A stretch of DNA of 52,975 bases. It comes from Panacagrimonas sp052386745 (lineage in GTDB: Bacteria > Pseudomonadota > Gammaproteobacteria > Nevskiales > Nevskiaceae). Numbering within the stretch: the first letter of the stretch is position 1; every line of letters starts with the position of its first letter. The translations under genes were made by a program, and so were the position numbers. Shown piece after piece: positions 37,566 through 47,227 of this stretch. The stretch covers positions 1 to 52,975 of the forward strand of contig JBQTJW010000041.1 of NCBI GenBank assembly GCA_052386745.1. Direction: 5' to 3'. A model generated the notes under the pieces. That model was not told the DNA's origin. It did no database searches and saw only the letters and a list, made by a program, of their open reading frames with translations.

Positions 37566-38767
37566 ATGACCATTCCGCAATCCGGCCCCCTGGCCCTCGA
37601 CACGTACACGCACCATGGCGACTGGCAGATTCCGGCCGTGCATGCTGCCCAGCGCCAGTACCGATGGGCTACGGTCCTGGGCATGCGCGCGTTCATCCGG
37701 TACGACGACGTGCAGGCGCTGTTCAAGGATGGCAAGCATCTGCGCGCGCTCGGGCTCGACTGGCTGCGGGCCTCGGGAATTTCGGAGGGGCCACTGCGGG
37801 ACTGGTGGAAGGAAATTTTGCCAATGACGGCGACAAGCATCGTCGTCTGCGCGCCCTGGTAGGCAAGGCTTTTGCGGCGCACAGCGTGGAGTCGCAGCGG
37901 GCGGACGTGACCAGTGTCGTCAACGCGCTCGGGGACCGGTTCGAGGAACAGGGCGAGATCGACGCGATTGCAGATTACGCGCACTGGATGCCGATTCGCG
38001 CCATCTGCCGTTTCTTCGGAATCCCGGAATCCGACGTTCCGATTTTCGAACGCTGGTCGGCAGATCTCAGCCTGGCGTTTTCGATCAGCATCGCGCCGGA
38101 GGCGCGCGCGAGGCTGGACCGTGCGGTCACGGGCATGTCCGCCTACGTTCGCGAGACCATCGCGTCGCGGCGCCGGCGACCGCAGAGCGATCTCGTCACC
38201 TCGCTGGTCGAGGCACGCGATCAGGGTGATCGCCTGACGGAGGATGAACTGGTGGCGATGATCGGCAACATCATCATGGGTGCGCACGACACCACCAAGT
38301 GCAGCATCGGCTGCACGCTGTTGAGTCTCTCGCGGCATCCCGACCAGTGGCGCAAGCTCTGCGCCGATCCTTCTCGCGTCGCGGCAGCTGCCGAGGAATC
38401 CTTGCGTCGCGATCCCGCGGCAATCTGGCTGATGCGCGTGGTCACCGCGCCGTTCACCTGCGGGGGCTTGAGCTTCGAGCCCGGGGATCGCTTCGTCATC
38501 AGTCCCCTCGGAGCCGACCACGATCCTGCGAAGTACCCGGATTCCCAGCGTTTCGACATGGACCGAAATGCGGGCGACCAGATGAGCTTCGGTCTGGGTC
38601 CGCATTTCTGCGTCGGATCGTGGATCGCGCGCATGTACGTGCAGGAAACCATCCGCATGTTCGCGTCGCGCTTTCCTGGTTTGCACTGCATCGAGGAAGA
38701 AGTGGCCTGGACGCCACTGTTCGAGTTCCGGCGGCCGGAACGGCTGCGCCTCCGCGCGATTCACTGA
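37566..38767 (+). pseudogene. Cytochrome P450 with a single-base frameshift
   Basis: A soluble bacterial P450 monooxygenase of about 400 residues when read through a frameshift. ATG at 37566 with GGAG seven bases before. The N-terminal frame gives DTYTHHGDWQIP... to RDWWKEI. At the T4 run (37816-37819) the frame jumps: adding one T gives KEI-F-ANDGDKHRRLRALVGKAF, a normal P450 segment. The rest is intact: I-helix GAHDTT, ExxR in EESLRRD, and heme loop FGLGPHFCVG. The jump lies at a homopolymer, so either a real inactivating mutation or a sequencing/assembly error. Substrate unknown. Confidence 0.9.
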
Positions 38768-38855
38768 TTGAAGCAGCCCGGGCGCGATCCGGGCGGACTC
38801 ACGGCAGTAGAAGCAACGACAGCAACCATCCACCCAGGAAACCCAGGAGCACCCC

Positions 38856-39230
38856 ATGGCAAACGGAAAGGAAATCGCGGAAATATCGCTCAAGGCAACG
38901 TCGCAGACCTACATCCCCGGACCGGCGAACAGCACGCTCGTGCAGGTGAATTTCGAAGGCACCTCGAACCATTACGGCACCGTGGCGCGAACGGCCACGT
39001 TCGCCAATGCCGGCGCCAAGAGCGGCACGTACAGCGTCAGCGGCGTGGGATACCTGGACAGCGGGGAAAGCGTCGGCGGCGTTGCGCAGGGGACGTTCGA
39101 GAGCATCGGCGTGCACAAGTGGCGCACTTCGGAAGTGTTCCTTTTCAGCAATGGCATTTCCGTGAACTTCGACGCCGTGCTCGATCTGGATTCCCGATCC
39201 TGGATCGGCAAGGTGTTCGAACGTCTCTGA
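38856..39230 (+). CDS. Hypothetical protein, beta-rich, 124 residues
   Basis: ATG after a good CAGGAG site, 89 bases beyond the P450 stop, so possibly in the same transcript. No signal peptide, membrane helix, cysteine or family motif was recognised. The sequence is rich in Gly, Ser, Thr and Val with alternating patterns (GTYSVSGVGYLDSGESVGG, EVFLFSNGISVNFDAVLDL), suggesting a small beta barrel or sandwich. Codon use matches the neighbours. Convergent with the large regulator 18 bases downstream. Confidence 0.75.
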   Translation: MANGKEIAEISLKATSQTYIPGPANSTLVQVNFEGTSNHYGTVARTATFANAGAKSGTYSVSGVGYLDSGESVGGVAQGTFESIGVHKWRTSEVFLFSNGISVNFDAVLDLDSRSWIGKVFERL

Positions 39231-39248
39231 CGGGACTCGATTCCGGAT

Positions 39249-42200
39249 TCACCCCGGCGACCACCGGTGCCGGTCGAGCGCGAGCAACTGCTCCCTGGCC
39301 TCCAGCAGGTCAGGGGTGCTGAAGCCCTCGGTGAACCCCTCGTAGCAGCGTTTGAGTAGCTCGCCGGCTGCCACCACCTGGTCCCGGCCCTGCCACAGCC
39401 GGGCCAGGCTGGTGGCAGCCCGCAGTTCCAGTGACCGGGCGCCCTGCGCACGCGCGACGGAGAGAGCCTTCTGGAAACAGGCTTCGGCGTTCTCCTGCGC
39501 GCGCGAGTCGCCGTCGACGAGCAGCAGTTCGCCACGCACCCGATGCAGTTCCGCCTCCCAGAATCGCTCGCCGGTCTTCTCCATGCCCTCGAACGCGCCT
39601 GCGAGCGTCGAACGGGCTTCGGCGTGGCGGCCGAAGCGGCGGTACTGCTCGGCCTCGATGACCGCATGCACGGAGTTCATGACCGCGGTCCGGTAACCCC
39701 GCCGCGCGGAACTCGCGGCGTCCAGCAGAGCCTGACCCTCTGCAAAGCGTCCAAGCATGCAGCACGCGAGCCCGAAGTGCTGCTGGGCATGCGCAAGCAA
39801 CTCGACCAGTACATGCCGCTCGGCCAGCTCGGTGGCCTTGCGACCCCATTCCAGAACGGGTTCCGGTTCCCGCCGGAAGATCAGGATCGCGGTCATGCCC
39901 TGGGCGAGCGACCAGGTGATGGCGTGCGGATGCCTGGCCCGGGTGGAGCACGCTAGCGCGCGATGCATCGTCTCCAGCGCAGCGTCGGGCCGTCCCATCA
40001 ACCACTGTGCGTGCATGAGCGCGATGAGCGGGTAGTTGTGCACGTCATAGGGCAGGATGCGCAGCACGGCGGTCGCGCGTTCGGGGGTCACCAGCGCATA
40101 GGCCTGCTCGCAGGTTTCCGCACAGGCGCTGAGGTGTCCGAGGTGCACCAGGGGCCGGCCGCGCGATGCCAGGCCCAGATGCCGGACGGTGTCGTCCCCA
40201 GTTTCACGACCCAGGCGTTCCAGTCGATCCGCCGATTCGAGCGCCGACAGGAACTCGGCGCGATTCCAGTGCATCACCGATATCTGGCACAGCGCCCGGG
40301 CCACCAGCACCGGGTCCTGCATGCGTTCGGCGAGTTCGCGCACGCGCTCGAAGAGGCTCCTGAGCTCAGCATGACCGTAGCCCGAGGTTGCAAGACGGCA
40401 ATTCCCCAGGATCAGGCTCAGGTCCAGTTCGAGCTGCGTGCGCTGCGGCGTCTGCCCCAGCTGCGTGAGCAGTCGCAGCGCGTGTTCACAATGCGCGATG
40501 GCTTCCTGCATCGAGGTTGCGGCCTCGGATCGCTCTGCCGCCGCCTTGTACCAGCGCACCGCGGGCTCGACCAGATTTGCGCTCTCGAAGTGGGCGGCGA
40601 GAACCTCTGGCTCGCGCTGCGCACGCTCGGGGAAGTGGGTTTCAAGCGCCTGGGCAACGGCGCCGTGCAATCGTTCTCGCGCGGGCTTGAGCAGTGTCTC
40701 GTAGGCACTGTCGCGGATCAGCGCGTGCTTGAAGATGTAGCTGGCATCGGGGCGGCGATGCAGCAGGCCGGTGTCGGCGATGCGGTTGAGATGCTTCTGC
40801 AGCGTTGCGTCCGGCAGCCCTGCCACGAGCTGCAACAGGCGATAGGGTATTTCGCGGCCGATCACGGCCGCAGTCTGGATCAGCTCGCGCGCCGGACCGA
40901 GCCGATCCAGACGCGCCAGCAGCAGGCCGTGGAGGCTTCCAGGAATCGCAAGCTGTCCCAGCGGCACGGCGGCGTCCAGCCGTCCGTCGCGTTCGACGAT
41001 CTGGCCGGATTCAAGCAGGGATCGGGTCAGCTCCTCGACGAACAGCGGCACGCCTCCGGCCTGCTCGAAGATCAGCCTGCTCAGCGTCGGCGTCAGCGTC
41101 GCACCACCGGTGAGGTCGCCCAGCATCTGTTCGACCTGCGACAGCAGCAGCGGGTCCAGGCTGCGCAGGTGCAGAGGCGGGCGAATCGGCCAGGGTGACT
41201 GGAACTCCGTGCGCGCGGTCATCACCAGCAGCACCGGCAAGCTCGCGATTCGACCCAGCACCTCGCCGAGAAAATCGAGCGAGGTGTCGTCAATCCAGTG
41301 CAGATCCTCGAAGGCAATGACCAGCGGCTGCTGGTGCGCGAGCCTTTGCAGCCAGTCCGCGAGCGTGCGCAACGTGCGCCGCCGTCTCAAGGCCGGCGCG
41401 AGCGTCAGGGCCGGGTATCGCGGAGGCAAGGGAATGCTCAGCAGCGGGCCGAGCAGCGGGACGGCCTGCGTGCTGTCGAGCCCCACGTCGGCGAGACCCT
41501 GTTCGAGGCGCTCCAGCCGCTGCGCATCGTTGTCGCCTTCTTTCATCGCCAGGCCGCGCTTGAGCAGCTCGACCAGCGGCTGGTAGGCGCTGTGGCGGTT
41601 CAGCGCGTCGGCTCGGCATTCGAGCCAGGAGTGCGCGCTGCCGGCAAGGCGGGCGCGAACCTCCAGCAGCAGCCGCGATTTGCCCAGGCCCGGTTCACCC
41701 GAGAACAGGATTGCCTGGCCCTCGCCGTTGATCGTGCTGCGCCAGCACTCGCTCAGCAGATCGATCTCCTGCTTGCGCCCGACAAAGGGCGTGAGGCGCG
41801 CGGCGGCCTCCAGCCGCGAGCGCACGCCGCTGGGCTGCAGCACCTGGTACACGCGCACCGGTTCCTTGAGGCCACGGATCTGCTGCGCGCCAAAGTTACG
41901 GGTCACGAACAGGCCGGGCACGAGGCGGAAACTCGCGTCGCTGATCAGGATGGTGTCCGGCTCGGCAAGGGCCAGCAGACGAGCGGCAAGATGCACGCTG
42001 GCGCCGGTGGCAACGGCCTCCCCCCGTGGACCGGCCTGGCCGACCACGACCTGGCCGGTGTGCACGCCGATGCGCAGCGAAAGTTTTGCCCCGGCCCGCG
42101 CCCGGGTGAGCGTGGCGAGCAGATCGCACGCGCAGCGCAGGGCGCGCTCGGTGTCGTCGTCATGCGCGACGGGATATCCGAAGTGCAGCAGCAGACCGTC

Positions 42201-42824
42201 ACCAAACTGCTGGGCAACGCGGCCTCCGTAGCGGACGCAGATGGTTTCGGCCTGACGCTGGTAGTCGAGCAGCCGCTCGCGGAAGACCTCGGGCTCCAGT
42301 TGCTCCGACAGCTCGGCGGAGCCCACCAGGTCACAGAACAGCACGGCGAGCGGACGGCGTTCGGTGTCTCGACGCTCGGCGGCGGCATGCGCGGCCGGCG
42401 CTGCGGCCGTGTCCAGGGTGCGGACTGGTGCGGCAATGGGCGGCGTGGACGAGGCGGGCCCCGGCATGTCGACTTCCACCGAAGCCGAGAATCGGTAGCC
42501 GAAGCCGTGATGCGTGCGGATCAGCGTCTGTTCGCGATCCCCGATGGCCTCGCGCAGACGGGCGATGCACTTGGTCAGCGCGGCGTCGGTGATAATGCGG
42601 CCAGGCCAGACCGCGCGCACCAGGGCGTCCTTGGTCACGACGTTGCCGGCATGCACAAGCAGGTGCCGCAGGGCGCGGAGCGGTTTGGGCTCGATCTCGA
42701 TGGTGCGGCTGTCGACCGTCAACGACAGGGCGCGTTCGTCGAACTCAGCGCGACCAAATCGCCAGCGCCGCGCTGCATCTTCCCCCGCCTCGTTCTGCCT
42801 CATGCTTGCGGCGCCCGGCGTCAT
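39249..42824 (-). CDS. Winged-helix / class III cyclase-like / AAA ATPase / TPR regulator
   Basis: About 1191 residues. Residues about 18-115 are an OmpR/CadC-type winged helix (KCIARLREAIGDREQTLIRT, HHGFGYRF). About 155-315 is a class III nucleotide cyclase domain: metal Asp165 in FCDLVGS and the second in FGDGLLLHFGYP. The Lys that usually precedes GDG is Gln (VAQQFGDG), and the usual catalytic Asn is His (SVHLAARL). Walker A at about 375 is GEPGLGKS and Walker B is VIAFEDLHWIDD. The C-terminal 450 residues are helical TPR-like. An unusual soluble one-protein regulator; target and signal unknown. The start is uncertain: a GTG one codon upstream and an ATG seven codons downstream are alternatives. 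Confidence 0.85.
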   Translation of the reverse strand: MTPGAASMRQNEAGEDAARRWRFGRAEFDERALSLTVDSRTIEIEPKPLRALRHLLVHAGNVVTKDALVRAVWPGRIITDAALTKCIARLREAIGDREQTLIRTHHGFGYRFSASVEVDMPGPASSTPPIAAPVRTLDTAAAPAAHAAAERRDTERRPLAVLFCDLVGSAELSEQLEPEVFRERLLDYQRQAETICVRYGGRVAQQFGDGLLLHFGYPVAHDDDTERALRCACDLLATLTRARAGAKLSLRIGVHTGQVVVGQAGPRGEAVATGASVHLAARLLALAEPDTILISDASFRLVPGLFVTRNFGAQQIRGLKEPVRVYQVLQPSGVRSRLEAAARLTPFVGRKQEIDLLSECWRSTINGEGQAILFSGEPGLGKSRLLLEVRARLAGSAHSWLECRADALNRHSAYQPLVELLKRGLAMKEGDNDAQRLERLEQGLADVGLDSTQAVPLLGPLLSIPLPPRYPALTLAPALRRRRTLRTLADWLQRLAHQQPLVIAFEDLHWIDDTSLDFLGEVLGRIASLPVLLVMTARTEFQSPWPIRPPLHLRSLDPLLLSQVEQMLGDLTGGATLTPTLSRLIFEQAGGVPLFVEELTRSLLESGQIVERDGRLDAAVPLGQLAIPGSLHGLLLARLDRLGPARELIQTAAVIGREIPYRLLQLVAGLPDATLQKHLNRIADTGLLHRRPDASYIFKHALIRDSAYETLLKPARERLHGAVAQALETHFPERAQREPEVLAAHFESANLVEPAVRWYKAAAERSEAATSMQEAIAHCEHALRLLTQLGQTPQRTQLELDLSLILGNCRLATSGYGHAELRSLFERVRELAERMQDPVLVARALCQISVMHWNRAEFLSALESADRLERLGRETGDDTVRHLGLASRGRPLVHLGHLSACAETCEQAYALVTPERATAVLRILPYDVHNYPLIALMHAQWLMGRPDAALETMHRALACSTRARHPHAITWSLAQGMTAILIFRREPEPVLEWGRKATELAERHVLVELLAHAQQHFGLACCMLGRFAEGQALLDAASSARRGYRTAVMNSVHAVIEAEQYRRFGRHAEARSTLAGAFEGMEKTGERFWEAELHRVRGELLLVDGDSRAQENAEACFQKALSVARAQGARSLELRAATSLARLWQGRDQVVAAGELLKRCYEGFTEGFSTPDLLEAREQLLALDRHRWSPG

Positions 42825-43039
42825 CACTCCCCCTGTTCAGCTTACGCGCCGATGCGCAGCCGGAGAATCCCCGGGGGCCGCGAAGTCCGGGAAGCCCCGT
42901 TTGGAATCGAGACCTTCGTCACGCTTGACGCCGAGAGTCGCGAGCCGCGAGCGGGTCACCCCGAAAATCGGCACCATCCGCGAGTTGCCGCTGAACCGCT
43001 GAGCCGCGCCCGGCCCGCTTTCATTCACAGGAGACACCG

Positions 43040-43450
43040 ATGACCGTGACCCCGCTGTATGCCGGCCTGCTGGCGCTGTGGTTTTTCGTGCTGAGCTGGC
43101 GCGTGGTGGCGCGGCGCCGCGCCGACAAGATCAACCTGGGCGATGGCGGCGACATGGACATGCAGCGCCGCATCCGCGGGCACGGCAATTTTGCCGAGTA
43201 CGTGCCGCTGGGCCTGATCCTGATCGGCCTGCTGGAAATGAACGGCACCACGCCCATCTGGCTGCTGCACCTGCTGGGGCTGTCCCTGCTCGTGGGGCGC
43301 CTGCTGCACGGCTACGCGCTGAGCTTCACCGAGCAGTTCATGCCTGGCCGCGTCCTGGGCATGGTGCTGACCTTTCTCGTGCTGATCGTCGCCGGGGTGC
43401 TGTGCGCCTGGCATGGCCTGGCCTCGCTGATGCTGAGTGCCACGGCCTAG
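43040..43450 (+). CDS. MAPEG-family membrane protein (YecN-like)
   Basis: A 136-residue integral membrane protein with four predicted helices. MAPEG signatures include MQRRIRGHGNFAEYVPLGLILIG and LVGRLLHGYAL. MAPEG proteins include glutathione-dependent enzymes of eicosanoid and detoxification pathways; in bacteria the activity is usually unproven. ATG after CAGGAGAC. Convergent with a lytic transglycosylase gene. A second, different MAPEG gene lies 2.5 kb downstream. Confidence 0.9.
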   Translation: MTVTPLYAGLLALWFFVLSWRVVARRRADKINLGDGGDMDMQRRIRGHGNFAEYVPLGLILIGLLEMNGTTPIWLLHLLGLSLLVGRLLHGYALSFTEQFMPGRVLGMVLTFLVLIVAGVLCAWHGLASLMLSATA

Positions 43451-43507
43451 GGTTGCGATCGGGAGTTTTGCCCGCGCCCGCGCAGACGGCGCGGCAAGCG
43501 TCGGTGC

Positions 43508-44083
43508 TCAGCCGCGGTACCAGCGGCGGTTCAGGGCGTTGAGCACCAGCTCGGGGTATCTGGGCTTGCCGTAGCTGCCGTTGTAGCGGGCCAGGGCGTT
43601 GACGAGGTTGCCGCGCTCGCGGTCCAGGTAGAAGCGCAGGATGGTGCAGCCCATGCGCAGGTTGGTGCGGGCGTGGAACAGGTTGTCCTGCGCGCCGCCG
43701 ATTTCCTTGAGCCAGAACGGCATGATCTGCATGTAGCCCTGGGCGCCGGCGCTGGAGATGGCAAAGCGGTCGAAGCGGCTCTCCACCTCGATCACCGCCA
43801 GCGCCAGCTCCGGCGGAATGCGCGCGCGCTGGGCTTCGCCGTGCAGCAGCCGCAGGAATTCGAGACGCTCGGCGTCGGACTTGATGTAGCGCCGCAGCCG
43901 GCCGGACATGTCGCTGAGCCAGACCTCGGCCTCGAAGCGGTCGCCGAAGCTGTCGGCATCGGCAATGGCCTGAGTGAGCAGGGCGCGAAGCTCGGGTTCG
44001 GGCTCGCCGGTCGGACCGGCCCAGGCGATGCGCGACGCACCCAGCAGGACGGCCAGCAGCACCCCTGCCAGCCGCCGCTTCAC
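43508..44083 (-). CDS. Exported lytic transglycosylase (SLT family)
   Basis: Peptidoglycan-cleaving enzyme. 191 residues: signal peptide (LAGVLLAVLLGASRIAWA), a helical linker, and an SLT domain with the catalytic Glu in ALAVIEVESRFDRFA, followed by SSAGAQGYMQIMPFW and ALARYNGSYG. It starts two bases after the proS stop, so it is co-translated with proS. C-terminus is unextended, so no LysM anchor. Confidence 0.92.
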   Translation of the reverse strand: MKRRLAGVLLAVLLGASRIAWAGPTGEPEPELRALLTQAIADADSFGDRFEAEVWLSDMSGRLRRYIKSDAERLEFLRLLHGEAQRARIPPELALAVIEVESRFDRFAISSAGAQGYMQIMPFWLKEIGGAQDNLFHARTNLRMGCTILRFYLDRERGNLVNALARYNGSYGKPRYPELVLNALNRRWYRG

Positions 44084-44085
44084 GC

Positions 44086-45789
44086 TCAGCCCGCCAGCTT
44101 CGCCAGCATCGCGGCCACGTTGCCTTCGATCATCTCGGCCTTGTCGGCGTCGCGCCGCTTGTACTCGTACTGGCCGTTGGCCAGGCCCTTTTCACCGATG
44201 ACCACGCGGTGCGGAATGCCCACCAGGTCGGCGTCGGCGAACATGGGGCCGGGGCGCAGGCCGCGGTCGTCCAGCAGCACTTCCACGCCGGCGGCGTCGA
44301 GCTCGCCGTAGAGCTGTTCCGCGGCTTGGCCGACGCGCGCGGACTTGTCGGCGCCGATGGGGCAGATCAGCACGCGGAAGGGCGCGATGGCGTCGGGCCA
44401 GCGCATGCCGTTGGCGTCGAAGCGCTGCTCGATCACCGCCGCCGCCAGGCGCGACACGCCGATGCCGTAGCAGCCCATTTCCGGCGTCACCGCCTGGCCC
44501 TGTTCGCCCAGCACCGTGAACTCCATGGCCCGGGTGTACTTCTGGCCGAGCTGGAAGATGTGCCCGCCTTCAATGCCGCGGAAGAAGCGGATCTGGCCCT
44601 GGCCGTCGGGGCTGGCGTCGCCCTCGCAGACCTTGCGCAGGTCCGCGCCAGCGGGCACGGCGCAGTCGCGCGCCCAGTTCACGCCGCGCAGGTGGTGGTT
44701 GTCCACGTTGGCGCCGCAGACGAAATCGGCAATCTCCAGCGCCGCGTGATCGGCGATCACCGGCACCGGGCAGTTCACCGGCCCCAGGTAGCCTACCTCG
44801 CAGCCGAAGGCGGCCTGCACGTCCTCGATTTTCGCCATCTCGAACGGGCTGGCCAGCAGCGGATGCTTGCCGGCCTTGACCTCGTTCAGCTCGTGGTCGC
44901 CGCGCAGGGCAATGCCCACCAGCCCGCCCTCGCGGCCCTTGGCCACCAGCAGCTTGACCTTGCCGGTCAGCGGCACGCCGAGGAACTTCGACACCTGCTC
45001 GCAGGTTTTCTGGCCCGGCGTCAGCACCTGCTCCAGGGCCTGCGCGGGCGCCGGCCGGGTGCGCCCGGACGGCCGGCATTCCGCCGCTTCCATGTTCGCG
45101 GCGTAGTCGCCGACGGTGGACACGGCCAGCAGGTCTTCGCCCGAGCCGGCGAGGATGTGGAACTCCTCGGACTTGGCGCCGCCGATGTTGCCGCTGTCCG
45201 CCTGCACCACGCGGAAGTCGGCGCCCACGCGCTCGAAGATGCGCGTGTAGGCGCGGCGCATGTTGTGGTATTCGCGGTCCAGGTCTTGCGCATCCAGGTG
45301 GAAGGAATACGCGTCCTTCATCAGGAACTCGCGGGCGCGCATCAGCCCGAAGCGCGGGCGGCGCTCGTCGCGGAACTTGGTCTGCACCTGGTACCAGTTG
45401 AACGGCAGCTGGCGGTAGGAGCGCACGTCCTGCTTGGCGTGGTGCACGATCACTTCCTCGTGCGTCGGCCCGTAGCAGTAGTCGTTCTGGTGGCGGTCCT
45501 TGATGCGCAGCATCTCCGCGCCCATGGCCTGCCAGCGCCCCGACTGCTGCCACAGCTCGGCCGGCTGGATCGACGGCATCAGCAGCTCCGCCGCGCCGGC
45601 GCGGTCCATCTCCTGGCGCACGATGTGCTCGATCTTGCGCAGCACGCGCAGGCCCATCGGCATCCAGGTGTAGAGCCCGGCGCCGAGCTTGCGGATGAAG
45701 CCCGCGCGCAGCAGAAGCTGGTGCGAAACCACCTCGGCGTCGGCCGGGGTTTCCTTGGTCGTGGACAGCGGGAAGCGGGAGAGGCGCAT
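44086..45789 (-). CDS. proS: Prolyl-tRNA synthetase
   Basis: Charges tRNA-Pro. 567 residues from the ATG giving MRLSRFPLSTTKETPADAEVV, the bacterial-type enzyme. Class II motifs are PMGLRVLRKIEHIVRQEMDRAG (motif 1), KFRDERRPRFGLMRAREFLMKD (motif 2) and GCYGIGVSRLAAAVIEQ (motif 3), with a deacylating editing insert between motifs 2 and 3. The longer upstream frame lies antisense to nothing known and lacks the family start, so it was excluded. Confidence 0.96.
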   Translation of the reverse strand: MRLSRFPLSTTKETPADAEVVSHQLLLRAGFIRKLGAGLYTWMPMGLRVLRKIEHIVRQEMDRAGAAELLMPSIQPAELWQQSGRWQAMGAEMLRIKDRHQNDYCYGPTHEEVIVHHAKQDVRSYRQLPFNWYQVQTKFRDERRPRFGLMRAREFLMKDAYSFHLDAQDLDREYHNMRRAYTRIFERVGADFRVVQADSGNIGGAKSEEFHILAGSGEDLLAVSTVGDYAANMEAAECRPSGRTRPAPAQALEQVLTPGQKTCEQVSKFLGVPLTGKVKLLVAKGREGGLVGIALRGDHELNEVKAGKHPLLASPFEMAKIEDVQAAFGCEVGYLGPVNCPVPVIADHAALEIADFVCGANVDNHHLRGVNWARDCAVPAGADLRKVCEGDASPDGQGQIRFFRGIEGGHIFQLGQKYTRAMEFTVLGEQGQAVTPEMGCYGIGVSRLAAAVIEQRFDANGMRWPDAIAPFRVLICPIGADKSARVGQAAEQLYGELDAAGVEVLLDDRGLRPGPMFADADLVGIPHRVVIGEKGLANGQYEYKRRDADKAEMIEGNVAAMLAKLAG

Positions 45790-45851
45790 TGCGGCACGGG
45801 GCAGGGGTTGGCCGCCGATTGTAGCGGTGCCGGGCGCGGGCCTAGAACGCA

Positions 45852-45885
45852 AGACGCCTCCGGTCCGCGGGGCCGGGAGGCGTCT
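45852..45885 (-). terminator. Hairpin after the second MAPEG gene
   Basis: A perfect 10-base stem (AGACGCCTCC / GGAGGCGTCT) with a GC-rich loop lies about 45 bases after the MAPEG stop and before proS. The tract after it is only TGCGTTC, so termination may be partial. Confidence 0.55.
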
Positions 45886-45929
45886 GGCACTGCCTGCGCT
45901 TACGCGCCCGCGGCTTTGGCCCCCACCAG

Positions 45930-46331
45930 CTAGATCAGGCCCCAGGCCATGTAGGCGATCAGTCCGATCTGCACGATCCAGAACGTGGCCCGCAGCAGCA
46001 CCAGGATGAACGAGGTGCCGATGAGGTGCACCACCGTCTGTGCGATGCGCGCGCCCAGCACGTAGCACGACAGGCCGTTGACCACCTCGCTGTGCCCCGT
46101 GGCCACCGCGGCGAGCACCACGGCGGCGAACAGCGGCAGGTTCTCCACCGCGTTGGCGTGCGAATGGCTGGCGCGCGTGATGATGCCCGGGTCCTGCACC
46201 GCGTTGCCGCGGGTCCAGCTGTTGGCAGGCTTGGAGAACGACAGCACCAGCGGAAAGCGGTACCCCACGTAGAACGCCACCAGCGCAATCATCCACAGCA
46301 CGTAATACAGAAGCGCCTCAATTCCAGTCAC
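45930..46331 (-). CDS. MAPEG-family membrane protein
   Basis: A 133-residue membrane protein with four predicted helices, starting MTGIEALLYYVLWMIALVAFYVG. MAPEG-type loop ITRASHSHANAVENLPLFAAVVLAA is clear. It differs clearly from the MAPEG protein 2.5 kb upstream. Function beyond the family is unknown. Lies upstream of proS, separated by a hairpin. Confidence 0.88.
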   Translation of the reverse strand: MTGIEALLYYVLWMIALVAFYVGYRFPLVLSFSKPANSWTRGNAVQDPGIITRASHSHANAVENLPLFAAVVLAAVATGHSEVVNGLSCYVLGARIAQTVVHLIGTSFILVLLRATFWIVQIGLIAYMAWGLI

Positions 46332-46744
46332 GAAACTTTCCCCTTTGCGTATTCGGACGGCAGTCCCGCCCCGCAGGGATTATGCACCCAGGGGTATCTG
46401 CATGGGACCTGGCATTTCAACCGCTTTGCGGGGGCTCATTCGCGAGGTCGACCGGTGCTTCCCGGCCTCTCGATCGATGTGGAACCCGATCCGCCGCGCG
46501 GTGAGGGCAGGTCGGGTCACGGCCGGACATGGAAGCTAACGTGCCCCTGTCATCAGCCAATTGAGGAATAACTACGGAGGACCGGCGACGGCCAATTCCA
46601 GGTCGCCTTGCAGAAGTCATGGAACGAACCGTCGTGAAGCCCGATCAACATACATGGCCTCATTCTATGAGCGGCGGTGACGGTGGTGATGTCCCTCGCG
46701 CATGTCCGGTACATGCAACGCGGAAGTCGGCGAAAACCTGCCGT
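46332..46744. other. Intergenic region with no recognised gene
   Basis: 413 bases between two minus-strand genes. It must hold the MAPEG promoter. Both strands and all frames were read: no conserved protein, tRNA, RNA motif, insertion sequence end or strong hairpin was recognised, and short frames here look random. Confidence 0.4.
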
Positions 46745-47227
46745 TCAGTGGTGGTGTCCGCCAGGCCCGTGGACGTGACCGTGCGCGAGTTCCTCTTCGC
46801 TGGCGGCGCGGACGTCGGTGATCTCGACGGCGAAATTGAGCGCCTGGCCGGCGAGCGGGTGATTGCCATCCACGGTGACCATGTCGCCGATCACGCGCGT
46901 GATGAGCACGCTGGTGGCGCCATTGGGGCCCTGGGTCTGGAAGCGCATGCCTTCCTTCACGTTCTTGACGCCCTGGAACGCCCGGCGCGGGACCTGCTGG
47001 ATCAGCCGCTCGTCCCGCAGTCCGTAGCCCTGTTCCGGGGTCACGCGCACCTGCACTTTCTCGCCGGCGGACTTCCCGACCAGGGCCGACTCCAGCCCCG
47101 GGATCAGGTTGCCGACTCCCTGCAGGTAGGTGAGCGGTTCGCCGTCCTTGGAGGCGTCCAGAATCTCGCCGCCATCGTTGGTGAGCGTGTAGTGGATGCT
47201 GACGACGCTGTGGTCGGCAATTTGCAT
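46745..47227 (-). CDS. slyD: FKBP-type peptidyl-prolyl isomerase SlyD
   Basis: Cytoplasmic prolyl isomerase and chaperone, also a nickel carrier in E. coli. 160 residues from the ATG giving MQIADHSVVSIHYTLTNDGG. FKBP domain (PLTYLQGVGNLIPGLESALVG), then the IF chaperone insert (RAFQGVKNVKEGMRF), and a His-rich tail (HGHVHGPGGHHH) for metal binding. The tail is shorter than in E. coli SlyD, which has more His and Cys residues. Confidence 0.95.
   Translation of the reverse strand: MQIADHSVVSIHYTLTNDGGEILDASKDGEPLTYLQGVGNLIPGLESALVGKSAGEKVQVRVTPEQGYGLRDERLIQQVPRRAFQGVKNVKEGMRFQTQGPNGATSVLITRVIGDMVTVDGNHPLAGQALNFAVEITDVRAASEEELAHGHVHGPGGHHH

Noticed and set aside
41298..43043. A plus-strand open frame of about 580 codons over the cyclase-ATPase gene
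   Set aside because: Antisense to a well-supported multi-domain gene, with no motif of its own.
46332..46744. A possible degraded transposase between the MAPEG gene and slyD
   Set aside because: No frame gave a recognisable transposase segment and no terminal repeats were seen.
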